The notes beneath the pieces are model-generated. The model was given only the letters and a program-made list of their open reading frames with translations, ran no database searches and had not been told where the DNA came from. Below, piece by piece: positions 17,228 to 25,698 of a stretch of DNA of 64,000 bases (positions are counted from its first letter, which is position 1; every line of letters begins with the position of its first letter). The stretch is from Rathayibacter sp. VKM Ac-2804 (lineage in GTDB: Bacteria > Actinomycetota > Actinomycetes > Actinomycetales > Microbacteriaceae). The stretch is from positions 372,001-436,000 of the forward strand of contig NZ_CP047420.1 in NCBI RefSeq assembly GCF_009866655.1, written 5' to 3'. A program made the position numbers and the translations under genes.

Positions 17228-17529
17228 GCCGCCTCCTGCTCGTCTCCGCCCGGGCGCTCACCCGGGTCCGACGACGGTAGGACGCCCCGCCCCGCGAGCA
17301 TCAGGGCGTTGACAGCCCCTGCCGATCGAGTGGCCCGCGCGGCGGGCGCATCGAGATCACCGGCGCCGGAACGAACCGGGACCCCGGGCGCACGGCGCGC
17401 CAGGGGCGGCGTCGTCCTGGCCATCGGCTCGACAGTGGTCGGCGGGCGATCTATGATCGTCGGTGCAGACCCCCCCGCACACGTGGATAAGGGGGTCTCG
17501 CTGTTTAAGTCCGCCTCCCGCGGCACCTG
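17228..17529. other. Intergenic gap, no gene supported
   Basis: Contains one degenerate copy of the palindromic repeat (about 17327-17363) and a C-run with GTGGATAAGG near 17480. Small open frames here have no recognisable features. Nothing else seen. Confidence 0.6.
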
Positions 17530-18237
17530 CTACACCTCGCACGGCGCCCTCGACGGATCACGCTCGCTCAGGTGATCGCTGTACCAGCTCCACGCGAACC
17601 GGTTGCGGGGGTGCCGCTCGATGTGGGCGTACGCGGACCAGGCGACGAGGTCCGCCATCTGAACGAGCTGGGACGCGCGGGAGTCCAGATGGATCGCATC
17701 CTCGATGACTCGGCGTTCCGAGAGCTTCAGGTTCCGATGGGTCGACCGATAGCTCGGGTCACTGCCGTTCCCGTCCATCACGATGATGCCGAGGGACTGC
17801 TCGGCGGCGAGCTCTCGTTCCACCCGGGTGACGAGTGCCGCGTAGGTGTCCTGCCGCGTGCGGGCGATGTCCTGCGCCCGGCCTCTCCGCCAGACGGCTC
17901 CGACCCGGAGTCCTTCGATCGATCGGAGGGTCTGCAGGCACTCGACGGCGACCTCGCGGCCGAAGTCCTTCCAGTACTCCGCGCCCGAGTGGACGTGCCT
18001 CTCCGGGATCCGCTTCGAGATGCGGCCCCGCCCGTTGACGTACTCGGTCGTGTGCAGCTCCTGCACGTGGGGGATCCCGAACTCCCGCCACAGCCGCTTG
18101 CGCAGGTCGAGCCAGGTGCGGAGGACTCCGGCCCAGTGGTCGGGAGCGAACTCGATCCAGCCGTAGACGACGAGCCCCGAGGCGGGATGGCCCGAGTCGT
18201 CCACGTACATCATCCGATCGAGACGCCCAGGCATCAC
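17530..18237 (-). CDS. DUF3800 domain-containing protein
   Basis: A 235-aa protein with the DUF3800 pattern: MMYVDDSGHPASGLVVYGW at the N-terminus, ELHTTEYVNGRGRISKR, IIVMDGNGSDPSYRSTH and the closing DSRASQLVQMADLVAWSAYAH. The conserved acidic residues suggest a nuclease-like RNase H fold; this is inferred from the family, which is common on mobile and defence islands. Start codons GTG (18237) and ATG (18234) are both possible; no clear ribosome site distinguishes them. It stands alone between repeat DNA and the ThuA-like gene. Confidence 0.8.
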   Translation of the reverse strand: MMPGRLDRMMYVDDSGHPASGLVVYGWIEFAPDHWAGVLRTWLDLRKRLWREFGIPHVQELHTTEYVNGRGRISKRIPERHVHSGAEYWKDFGREVAVECLQTLRSIEGLRVGAVWRRGRAQDIARTRQDTYAALVTRVERELAAEQSLGIIVMDGNGSDPSYRSTHRNLKLSERRVIEDAIHLDSRASQLVQMADLVAWSAYAHIERHPRNRFAWSWYSDHLSERDPSRAPCEV

Positions 18238-18402
18238 GCAACCCTAGGCAGCCCCATCGCTTCGGCGGCCCCGAGGCGGGAGCGTCGGCGCCGGATGTCG
18301 GGAGGGGGACGGAGCGGACTGACGCGATGCGCTGCGCGGGATGTGGTCGACTCGGAGGAGGCACGATCCCGCGCGCTGCGCGGATCGCAGGAAGGGGGAG
18401 AC

Positions 18403-19098
18403 GTGACGGAGTCGACGCGCGCCGGGGGTGCGCCCGCGACCGCCCTGCTGCTGCGGGGGGACGGGCGGTACGCCGATCCGTGGCATTCCTTCGGGGAGAC
18501 GGCGGCGGCGCTCGCCCGCCTGCTCGCGGCGCGCGGGTGCGAGGTGGAGGTGCGCGGCGACGTCGACCGGGCGCTCGCCGACCTCGGGGCCGGGCGGGTC
18601 CCGCTGCCGGGGCTGCTCGTCGTCGACGTCGGGCAGCCGCGGGACGGCGGGGCGAGCCCGCTCGCCGAGGGCGCGGCGGCGCTCGCGCTGCTCGACCGGG
18701 CGGCGGTGCCGGTGCTCGGGGTGCACGTCAGCGCGACGAGCTTCGGCGACTCGCCGGAGTGGGCGGCGCTCCTCGGTGGGCGCTGGGTGCGGGGGAGGAC
18801 GATGCATCCGGAGTACGGACGTGCGAGCGTCGCGATCGAGGCCGGCCATCCGATCAGCAACGGGCTGGACGACTTCGAGGTGGACGACGAGCGCTACTCC
18901 TGGCTCGAGGTCGCGCCGGCCGCGCGGATCCTCGCGACGCACGAACACGAGGGGGAGCGGCACCCGATCGCCTGGGCCCTCGCGCGCGAGGGCGGCGGCC
19001 GCACCGTGTACGACGCGCTCGGGCACGACGCGGCGTCCTACTCCTCGGCGGGACACCTGCGGCTGCTCGGGCGGGCGCTCGACTGGCTCGGGGTCTGA
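18403..19098 (+). CDS. ThuA-like domain protein
   Basis: A 231-aa protein starting at GTG 18403 behind AAGGGGGAG. ThuA-family marks are the N-terminal ALLLRGDGRYADPWHSFGETAAALARLL, the central LLVVDVG...VLGVHVSATSF, and the C-terminal DDERYSWLEVAP...HPIAWALAREGGGRTVYDALGHDAASYSS. ThuA proteins have a glutamine-amidotransferase-like fold and act in sugar catabolism (for example trehalose utilisation). It is convergent with the dehydrogenase operon to its right. Confidence 0.82.
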   Translation: MTESTRAGGAPATALLLRGDGRYADPWHSFGETAAALARLLAARGCEVEVRGDVDRALADLGAGRVPLPGLLVVDVGQPRDGGASPLAEGAAALALLDRAAVPVLGVHVSATSFGDSPEWAALLGGRWVRGRTMHPEYGRASVAIEAGHPISNGLDDFEVDDERYSWLEVAPAARILATHEHEGERHPIAWALAREGGGRTVYDALGHDAASYSSAGHLRLLGRALDWLGV

Positions 19099-19129
19099 CC
19101 GCCGGAATCCGTCGGCCCGCCCGCGTGCC

Positions 19130-19909
19130 TCAGCGCCCGCCCGCCTCCTCGTCCGCGAGCCGCTGCAGGAAGCGCTCCGACGCCGACGACATCTCGGCCG
19201 GGACGTCGAGCGCGGTGAGGTACTCGACGACGGACGCCATCTCGTGGCTGCGGCGGACGGCGTGCTTGCGGCTGCCGGTCTCGTAGCGCTCGATCTTCGC
19301 CTCGACGTCACCCGACAGCTGCGCGGCGATCTGCTCGCGCACCCACGGCTCGCAGCCGGCGGCGCGGCCGGCGGTGACGGCCTCGACGACGACCGCCGCG
19401 AGGCTCTTCATCAGGACGCTGCGCAGGAGCTTGCGCGAGGTCGCGACGCCGGCCGGGCCGTCGATCCGCTCGACCTCGGCGCCGAGCGCCGACAGCCAGG
19501 CCTCGACGTCGGCCGCCGCGGCGCCGCTGACGATGGTCTCGGTCCGCGCGCCCTTCGCGGGCACCGGGCCGAGGATCGCGACGTCGGCGAAGCGGGCGCC
19601 CGCGGCGTCGATCACTCGCTCGACCGCCTCCATCGTGGCGGGGGAGGCGGTGGTGAAGTCGGCGTAGACGGCGCCGGTGCGCAGGTGCGGGGCGGCGTCG
19701 GCCGCGATCCGCTCGCTCAGCGACGCCGCCGTCAGCACGACGACGAGGTCGGCGGAGGAGACGGCGCTCGCCAGGTCCGCCGTCCGCTCCACCCCCTCGG
19801 GAGTGCCGGGCGCGGCCGGGTCGTAGCCCGCCACCGTGTCGCCGTGGGCGGCGGCGGCCGCCGCGTAGAGGGCTCCGGCCTCGCCGAGTCCGATGAATCC
19901 GATGCGCAT
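19130..19909 (-). CDS. 6PGDH/3-hydroxyisobutyrate dehydrogenase-like NAD(P) oxidoreductase (DUF1932)
   Basis: A 259-aa protein with Rossmann motif MRIGFIGLGEAGALYAAAAAAHGDTV and VYADFTTASPATM. The C-terminal helical domain (SRKLLRSVLMKSLAAVVVEAV) fits the DUF1932 type and replaces the usual beta-hydroxyacid dehydrogenase C-terminus. The expected reaction is NAD(P)-dependent oxidation of a beta-hydroxy acid. It is the last gene of the reverse-strand operon after IclR and RraA-like genes, so a hydroxy-acid substrate imported by the TRAP-type permease is plausible. Confidence 0.85.
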   Translation of the reverse strand: MRIGFIGLGEAGALYAAAAAAHGDTVAGYDPAAPGTPEGVERTADLASAVSSADLVVVLTAASLSERIAADAAPHLRTGAVYADFTTASPATMEAVERVIDAAGARFADVAILGPVPAKGARTETIVSGAAAADVEAWLSALGAEVERIDGPAGVATSRKLLRSVLMKSLAAVVVEAVTAGRAAGCEPWVREQIAAQLSGDVEAKIERYETGSRKHAVRRSHEMASVVEYLTALDVPAEMSSASERFLQRLADEEAGGR

Positions 19910-19951
19910 CGCGCGTCCTTCCTTCGCCGGACGCTCGTGCGCTCCGGCTGA

Positions 19952-20719
19952 TCAGCGCTGGAGGGCGTTCGCCGCTCGGCGCAGTTCTGGCACCTGCGCC
20001 TCGAGGTGGGCGCGGGAGGTGGTCTCGAGGGGGCCCGAGGCCGAGATCGCGGCGATCACGTCACCGGAGGCGCCCGGCAGGGGCACGCTCACGGCGGCGA
20101 CGCCGGTCTCGCGTTCGTTGATGGAGATGTGGAAGCCGTCGCGGCGGACCTGCTCGAGCTGCTCGCGCAGCTCCCGGACCGTGATCCGCTCGCCGGCCGC
20201 GGTGTCGGTGTCGCCGAGCCCCTCGAGGATCCGGTCGCGCTCGTCCTCCGGCAGGGCGGCCAGGATGTTCTTCCCGGCGCCCACGTGCAGCGGGAGTCGC
20301 CGGCCGAGCGGGAGCTGGTAGCGCAGCGGGTCCTGCCCGTCGACGCGGACCGTGAGGATCCGGGAGTCGCCGATCCGCGCGTAGAGCGAGGCGGTCAGAC
20401 CGGTGCTGCCGGCCAGCTGCTGCAGCACCGGTCGAGCCCGGGCGATCAGAGGGTCGGTGGCGAGGTAGCTGTGCCCCATCCCGAGCGCCGCCGGCCCCAG
20501 CCGGTAGAGCCCGTTCTCGGTGGCGACGAGACCGCGGTGCTGCAGCGAGCCGAGGATCCGCAGCACGGTCGCGTTCTGCAGGCCCGAGCCGCGGCTGAGC
20601 TCCACCAGCCGCAGCGGGGCGTGGCTGCGCTCGAGGAGCTCGAGCAGGTCGAGCGCGCGGTCGACGCTGCGCACGGTCGAGGCGGACGCGTCCGCGGGAG
20701 TCTGGGCCATGGCCACCAT
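19952..20719 (-). CDS. IclR family transcriptional regulator
   Basis: A 255-aa IclR-type regulator. Winged HTH: STVRSVDRALDLLELLERSHAPLRLVELSRGSGLQNATVLRILGSL. The effector-binding domain contains LPLHVGAGKNILAALP and the closing AISASGPLETTSRAHLEAQVPELRRAA. An alternative start 9 nt inside (MAQTPAD) exists. It lies within the operon that it probably controls; the palindrome at 23103-23121 is the candidate site. Confidence 0.92.
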   Translation of the reverse strand: MVAMAQTPADASASTVRSVDRALDLLELLERSHAPLRLVELSRGSGLQNATVLRILGSLQHRGLVATENGLYRLGPAALGMGHSYLATDPLIARARPVLQQLAGSTGLTASLYARIGDSRILTVRVDGQDPLRYQLPLGRRLPLHVGAGKNILAALPEDERDRILEGLGDTDTAAGERITVRELREQLEQVRRDGFHISINERETGVAAVSVPLPGASGDVIAAISASGPLETTSRAHLEAQVPELRRAANALQR

Positions 20720-20752
20720 TGTCCCGGGCGGCGCTGCCGTCCCCGTCCCCGG

Positions 20753-21337
20753 TCACGGCCCCGCCAGGATGCTCTTCCGGGTCGCGGTCTCGGTGGCGTG
20801 CTTGGCCTCCGCCCGCTCCAGCACGGCCTCGGCCTCGCGGCGCGGGACGACCGCGAGGCCGTCCGAGTCGCCGAGGACGAGGTCGCCGGGGGAGACCACG
20901 ACCGAGCCGATCGCGACGGGCACGCCGATCCGGAACGGCCCGTTCTTGTAGGGGCCGGCCGGGCTGACCGCGCGGGCGAAGGCCGGGAAGCCCATCTCCT
21001 CCAGGTCGTCGACGTCGCGCAGGGCCCCGTCGATCACGATGCCGATGCAGCCGACCTTGCGCAGCCGCTCGCCGATCAGCTCGCCGACGAGCGCGCGGTC
21101 CTGCACGCCGTGGCCGTTGACGACGAGCACGTCGCCCGGGCTGAGCCGGCCGATCGCCTCGTGGATGCCGGCGTTGTCGCCGCCGGCGACCTCCACCGTG
21201 AAGGCGGGGCCGGCCAGGCGGGCGCCGCGCCAGACGGGGCGGATCGCGGCGTCGACGACGCCGAGGCGGTCCATCGAGTCGCCGACGTTGGCGACGGGGA
21301 GGGCGGCGAAGCGCTCGAGGAGGGATCTGTCGGTCAT
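20753..21337 (-). CDS. RraA-like / 4-hydroxy-4-methyl-2-oxoglutarate aldolase family protein
   Basis: A 194-aa protein matching the RraA/HMG-aldolase family: LPVANVGDSMDRLG, GPAFTVEVAGGDNAGIHEAI, PGDVLVVNGHGVQDRALVGELI, GIVIDGALRDVDDL with the catalytic Arg/Asp region, and PGDLVLGDSDGLAVVPR. In a catabolic operon the aldolase or oxaloacetate decarboxylase activity is more likely than RNase E inhibition. It starts downstream of the small membrane protein with a 32-bp gap and precedes IclR. Confidence 0.87.
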   Translation of the reverse strand: MTDRSLLERFAALPVANVGDSMDRLGVVDAAIRPVWRGARLAGPAFTVEVAGGDNAGIHEAIGRLSPGDVLVVNGHGVQDRALVGELIGERLRKVGCIGIVIDGALRDVDDLEEMGFPAFARAVSPAGPYKNGPFRIGVPVAIGSVVVSPGDLVLGDSDGLAVVPRREAEAVLERAEAKHATETATRKSILAGP

Positions 21338-21369
21338 GTCGTTCTCGTTCCGTGTCGAGGGGGCGCCGC

Positions 21370-21648
21370 CTAGTCGGCGGGCTTCCAGCCGTGGGCGTAG
21401 GAGAGGAGGAGCGTCCAGATGCCGAGCACGCCGGCGACGCCGAACGTCCACGGGCTGAGCGCGGCGGAGGCGCCGGAGATCAGCCCGCCGTTCACGACGA
21501 TCAGGCCGGCGATCTGCAGCAGGACGAGGATCGTGCCGAGCACGAGCATCGTGACGAGGAGGACCACGAAGACGGTGGTCATCACGGAGATGACGCGCTG
21601 ACGGCCGGGGCCGTGCGGGGAGTCGCGGGGGGCGGTTTGTTCGGACAT
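21370..21648 (-). CDS. Small two-helix membrane protein of the TRAP-like operon
   Basis: A 92-aa protein with two hydrophobic spans, VISVMTTVFVVLLVTMLVLG... and IVVNGG...WTFGVAGVLGIWTLLLSYA. It lies 73 bp downstream of the DctM-like permease. Position suggests it stands in for the small DctQ subunit, but DctQ normally has four helices and about 160 aa, so this is inference. No family recognised. Confidence 0.7.
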   Translation of the reverse strand: MSEQTAPRDSPHGPGRQRVISVMTTVFVVLLVTMLVLGTILVLLQIAGLIVVNGGLISGASAALSPWTFGVAGVLGIWTLLLSYAHGWKPAD

Positions 21649-21721
21649 CAGTGTCTCCAGGACGAGGGCGGGAAAACGGTGGCGGGGCGGACGCGGGCGC
21701 GGGCGCGGGCGCGGGCGGGCA

Positions 21722-23068
21722 TCAGTGCGGCACCGGCAGCCAGCCCGGCCCGATGAGGGCGGCGATGAGCAGGATCGGGAGGACGTAGAGCACGATCAGC
21801 GGGACGAACGTCTTCACCGGGTTCACCTGCGCGATGCCGGTCGCGATGTAGATCGCGGAGGCACCGGGCGGGGAGGCGCCCTCGGTCGAGGCGGCGACGA
21901 GGACGACGCACGCGGCGAGCACCGGATCGACGCCCGAGGCGACGAGGACGCTGAAGCCGATGCCGCCGATCGTGGCGATGGTCGCGGTCGAGCTCAGCGG
22001 CCCGGCGACCAGGACGACCATCACGGCGACGATCACCGACATCACGACGGGCGAGGCGTTCAGCCCGTTGAGCACGCTGGAGAGCTGCTCGGCCAGGCCG
22101 AGCTCGGTGAGCACGGCACCGCCGGCGAAGGCGAAGACCAGGGTGGCGCCGATGTCGCGGTAGCGGGGCGCCGTCTTCGCGACGAAGCCGTACCACTCCC
22201 GGCCCGACTTCGGCAGGCCGCGCCAGCCCAGCGCGGCGGCGAAGAGGCCGAGCAGCACGGGGATCCAGACGATGATGCTGACCGTGTCCATGACGTCCGC
22301 GCCGAGCACGCCGATCAGTGCCTCGCCGGTGGGGCCGAGAGTGACGACCACGGGGATGACGATGCCGAGGAAGACGAGCAGCGAGGTCCAGCCGCGGCGG
22401 AACGACTTCGCGAACGGCAGGATGTCGGCGGCGGCGACGCGGCCGATCTTGTACTTGCGGACGAAGTAGAAGACGACGATCAGGCGCCAGAGGATGCACC
22501 AGGCGGCGGCGGCGAACATCGCGAGCAGCAGCTGGTCGATCGAGATGTACGGCGCGACCGTGGCGGTGCCGATCAGGATGAAGAACGAGGCGCTCGGCGG
22601 GATCACGGTGCCGTTGCCCGCGTTCCCGGCGATCAGCGTCGCGGCCACGTGCGGCGGCCAGTTCGAGCGCTTCATCCACGGGATCGCGACCGAGCCCATG
22701 GTCGCCGCGTTCGCGGATCCGGAGTGCGCGACCGCGCCGAACAGCGCCGAGCCGACGGTGGCGACGTAGCCCGCCCCGCCACGGAGGCGGCCGAGCAGCG
22801 AGTTCAGCAGGTCGACCTGCCGGTCGATGACCCCGGTGGAGGCGAGCAGGAAGCCGATGAAGGTGAAGGCCAGCGCGGCGAACACGATCTCCTGGTCGAA
22901 GGCGGCCTGCATGCCGACCAGCACCAGGCGGAGGAAGTCGCCGCCGCCGAAGGCGCAGACGACCAGGAAGCCGACCACCATGGCCTCGCCGATGCCGCGC
23001 TTGAGCGCGACGCTCCAGATCACGATGACCGCGATGTACGCGATGAGGGCCCAGACAGCCAACCCCAT
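21722..23068 (-). CDS. TRAP transporter large permease (DctM-like)
   Basis: A 448-aa, about 12-helix permease of the DctM/IT superfamily. Visible landmarks are FLLASTGVIDRQVDLLN, SALFGAVAHSGSANAATMGSVAIPWMKR, GNAGNGTVIPPSASFFILIG and the repeated half with AGPLSSTATIATIGGIGF and STEGASPPGASAIYIATG. The start is placed at the ATG 23068 behind AAGGAACACTCC; the frame continues 14 codons upstream without a ribosome site. It is the first gene of the operon with a small membrane protein, aldolase, IclR and dehydrogenase. No periplasmic DctP-type binding protein is present in the window. Confidence 0.85.
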   Translation of the reverse strand: MGLAVWALIAYIAVIVIWSVALKRGIGEAMVVGFLVVCAFGGGDFLRLVLVGMQAAFDQEIVFAALAFTFIGFLLASTGVIDRQVDLLNSLLGRLRGGAGYVATVGSALFGAVAHSGSANAATMGSVAIPWMKRSNWPPHVAATLIAGNAGNGTVIPPSASFFILIGTATVAPYISIDQLLLAMFAAAAWCILWRLIVVFYFVRKYKIGRVAAADILPFAKSFRRGWTSLLVFLGIVIPVVVTLGPTGEALIGVLGADVMDTVSIIVWIPVLLGLFAAALGWRGLPKSGREWYGFVAKTAPRYRDIGATLVFAFAGGAVLTELGLAEQLSSVLNGLNASPVVMSVIVAVMVVLVAGPLSSTATIATIGGIGFSVLVASGVDPVLAACVVLVAASTEGASPPGASAIYIATGIAQVNPVKTFVPLIVLYVLPILLIAALIGPGWLPVPH

Positions 23069-23102
23069 GGAGTGTTCCTTCCGCTCGTCGTTGAGGGATG
23101 CG

Positions 23103-23121
23103 GAGTTCACTAGGTGAACTC
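23103..23121. promoter_or_regulatory. Palindromic operator upstream of the DctM-like operon
   Basis: GAGTTCAC-TAG-GTGAACTC is a perfect 8-3-8 palindrome 35 bp upstream of the permease start. The IclR regulator in the same operon is the natural candidate to bind it. The open frame of the neighbouring TraG fragment begins inside this site, which shows that its apparent start there is an artefact. Confidence 0.6.
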
Positions 23122-24280
23122 AAAGTTCGTTTTGACGAGTATGGAGGGTCGGTGCGGGAGGGGTCAAGTCGGACGGGTGGTGCACTTCGCCTCCGGCACC
23201 CGGGCGATGAATGCGAAGACCGACGCCTCCTTCGACGGCAAGGGCCAAGAGCTGCTGTCCGATCTGCTGCTCGCGGCCGCGGCCGGGAATCGGCCGATCA
23301 GCGACGTGCTGCTCTGGCTGACCTCCGTCGAGGACGAGACGCCCGTCGAGCTCCTGCACGACACCGGCTACCCGACGAACGCGCGAGCGGTCCGCGGCAT
23401 CATGAACACCGCCGACAAGGCCCGGGACGGGATCTACTCGACCGCGCAGGGCATGGCCGTGTGCTTGAAGAGCGCCGCGACCGCCGAATGGGTGAACGCC
23501 CGCCCGAACGACACCCGCCCGCAGTTCGTCCCCGAGACGTTCGTCACGTCGACCCAGACGCTGTCCTCGCTGTCGCAGGAGGGCGCCGGCACCGCCGGCC
23601 CGCTCGTCACCGCCCTGACCGCCGCGACCATCGAGGCCGCGGAGGAACACGCCGCGCGTTCACGCGGAGGCCGCCTCGCAACGCCGCTCGTCGCCGTTCT
23701 CGATGAGGCCGCGAGCGTCTGCCGGTGGAAGGACCTCCCCGACCTGTACTCGCACTACGGCTCCCGCGGAATCCCGATCATGGCCGTGTTCCAGTCCTGG
23801 TCCCAGGGCGTCGGCGTGTTCGGCAAGGAGGGCATGCTCAAGCTCTGGTCCGCCGCGAACGTGAAGCTCTACGCGGGCGGAGTCGCGGAAGACGAATTCC
23901 TGCGCACCCTCTCCGAGCTGATCGGCACCTACGACAAGGAGACCACCTCCGCCAGCTACAACAAGGGCGTCCGCTCCACCACCTCAGCGCTGCGCCGAGA
24001 AAAGATCCTCGAAGTCGCGGACCTCACCAGCATGGGCCGCGGACGCGCGATCATGCTCTCCTCCGGCTCCCGTGCGGCCCTGGTCGACACGGTGCCCTGG
24101 TACAACGGCCCGAAGGAGCAGGTCGCCGCGATTAACGCCTCCATCGCCGCGCACGATGCGAGCAGCGGACCGGCGAACGCCGCGCCGGTGTCGCCCGTCG
24201 TGACGGTGATGCCCCCGCTCGAGGCGCAGCCGGCGGCGGAGCTCGACGTGGAGCAGGGCTCGGAGAACCGGAGCGCGTGA
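23114..24280 (+). pseudogene. C-terminal fragment of a TraG/VirD4-type conjugative coupling ATPase
   Basis: The frame is open from 23114; the first in-frame ATG with family-like sequence after it is at 23207. The family signal begins abruptly near residue 20 (HFASGTRAMNAKTDASFDGKG) and continues with LLLAAAAGNRPISDVLLWL. Walker B (PLVAVLDEAASVCRW) and the GIPIMAVFQSWSQG sensor region are present, but the N-terminal membrane helices and Walker A loop are missing. The gene is therefore beheaded at a junction near 23125-23170, right next to the operator of the chromosomal permease operon. It marks the left edge of a degraded integrated conjugative element. The stop overlaps the DUF4913 start. 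Confidence 0.8.
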
Positions 24281-24738
24281 TGAGCGACGAGGACGTGTTC
24301 GACGTCGAGCCGGATCCGTTCTCGGCGCCCGCTCGAGTGGTCGACGTGCGACCGGAGCCGGCGCAGGCGGCGGAGGACGAAGTGCCACCGACGTACTTCG
24401 GCTCGGCCGACGAGTGGGTGCGGAAGTTCCTCCTGCCCCCCTACCGGCGCCGCGTGACGGCCAAGGGCCAGAACGGCGGAGAGCGGTGGGCAGCCCAGTG
24501 GTGGGGCTGCGTGGAGGCGCTGACCCGCATCGAAGCGCTCTGGCGGATGTGGGAGGAAGTTCGCACGAGTCCTGCGGATCTGAGCGCCTACTGGATCAGC
24601 CACCTCGACATACACATGAAGGTGCTGCTCTCACACACGGGTCCGTTCGCGACGTCGATGGATGAAAACCGGGCCGGCGACATGCTGCCGTACACCGCAC
24701 CCCCTATTGGAATGTTCCCACCGGACCAGCTGGGCTGA
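24280..24738 (+). CDS. DUF4913-family ICE protein
   Basis: A protein of about 152 aa. The first third is acidic and probably disordered (DEDVFDVEPDPFSAPARVVDVRPEP). The rest carries the DUF4913 pattern: YFGSADEWVRKFLLPPYRRRV, RWAAQWWGCVEALTRIEALWRMWEEVR and ISHLDIHMKVLLS. It starts with ATG 24280 (or GTG 24277) overlapping the TraG-fragment stop. DUF4913 genes typically sit next to traG in actinobacterial integrative elements; their function is unknown. Confidence 0.78.
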   Translation: MSDEDVFDVEPDPFSAPARVVDVRPEPAQAAEDEVPPTYFGSADEWVRKFLLPPYRRRVTAKGQNGGERWAAQWWGCVEALTRIEALWRMWEEVRTSPADLSAYWISHLDIHMKVLLSHTGPFATSMDENRAGDMLPYTAPPIGMFPPDQLG

Positions 24739-24775
24739 ACGCAGCTCTTGAGACAAGGTGCCAAGCCGCTCCTCG

Positions 24776-25597
24776 TCAGCATCCGACCATCGCCAGCGCG
24801 TATCGATCGCCGGGACCCAGCCCGCCGATGTGTGCCGCATCTACTGTCGGCGCCATAATTTCTGGCCTTTCCGCGGCCGTGTGGCCCAGCCCCAGCGCGT
24901 GGCCGAGCTCATGGAGGAGTACGTGTCTGCCGGTTGAGCTCGCGGGGTCGGCCGTGGCGTCGTCGTTGCGGACGAGGATCTGTGCACTGTCGATGATGCC
25001 GTTTCCGGACCATTGGGCCCGCGCGACACCGAGGGTGGTCGGCCCGGGGAAAGACATCCCGTCCACCGAGGCGTCGAGGGCGCTGAACCGGAGAGTGATG
25101 TCTGCGGAGTCGTCGGTCGCGATGACCAGGTCGAGTCCGGTCGCCTCTCGGAGGACGCTGACCACCTCGTCGAGGGCAGCAGCGGTTGCGGGAGGCACCT
25201 GACCGATGGACCCGATCTCGATCCTCGCCTCGCAGGACCAGCGGACGGGTTGACCGTCGACGCGACCGCTGAAGGAGTAGTCGGTTCCTTCGACGACAGT
25301 GCTCGCTTCAGGTACTGGAAGCCGCGGCGCCGGAGAGGAAGCGCGGTCGGGCGTCGGCGGGCGTGCGGACGAGGGTGGCGAGATCGAGATCCAGGCCGCC
25401 ATCGCGAGCGCCAAGCCGAGGAAGACGGCAGTCAACGCGCGCCCGTGAGGAGGGCCGCTACGTGGGCGCCGCGTCCGTCTCGGCCGCCGCTGGCTCGTGG
25501 TCCGACGGACCGAGCCGTGTCGGGATCGACGTCGCACTGTTCGAGTCCTTCCGCCCGTGGAACGGCGGCGTATGGGGTGGCGGGGGATGGTGCGCAC
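24776..25597 (-). CDS. Membrane-anchored matrixin-like zinc metalloprotease
   Basis: A 273-aa protein if begun at the GTG 25597, chosen because GAGAGG lies 6 nt upstream. The frame is open further but runs into the neighbouring gene's shadow. It has a basic N-terminus (Arg-rich, about 55 aa), one hydrophobic anchor (ALTAVFLGLALAMAAWISI), a Pro/Ser linker and a protease domain. The metzincin motif HELGHALGLGH starts at H229 and is followed by a PEIM Met-turn, as in M10 matrixins. It should act outside the membrane. It follows the membrane/OmpA-like genes, separated by a perfect hairpin. Confidence 0.8.
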   Translation of the reverse strand: MRTIPRHPIRRRSTGGRTRTVRRRSRHGSVRRTTSQRRPRRTRRPRSGPPHGRALTAVFLGLALAMAAWISISPPSSARPPTPDRASSPAPRLPVPEASTVVEGTDYSFSGRVDGQPVRWSCEARIEIGSIGQVPPATAAALDEVVSVLREATGLDLVIATDDSADITLRFSALDASVDGMSFPGPTTLGVARAQWSGNGIIDSAQILVRNDDATADPASSTGRHVLLHELGHALGLGHTAAERPEIMAPTVDAAHIGGLGPGDRYALAMVGC

Positions 25598-25648
25598 GGT
25601 GGTCCTCTCGGTGGTATCGGGCTTGGGGGTCTTCACGGACCAGATGCA

Positions 25649-25688
25649 CGAGGGCCGCACGCCGAGGGGTCTCGGCGTGCGGCCCTCG
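25649..25688. terminator. Perfect 18-bp hairpin between the four-TM and protease genes
   Basis: The left arm 25649-25666 and right arm 25671-25688 are exact complements around a GGGT loop. There is no T-run on either side, so this would be a U-tract-less terminator. It could also limit read-through from the upstream four-TM gene into the protease gene. Confidence 0.65.
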
Positions 25689-25698
25689 TGTCGGGGCG

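Noticed and set aside
17460..17520. Possible tRNA or small RNA near the C-run
   Set aside because: No cloverleaf could be folded by eye and no conserved TPsiC segment was present.
17224..17526. 100-aa reverse frame in the 17.2-17.5 kb gap
   Set aside because: Overlaps a palindromic repeat and has no ribosome site or recognisable sequence.
21725..23113. Forward frame opposite the DctM-like gene
   Set aside because: Antisense mirror of membrane helices, no family features.
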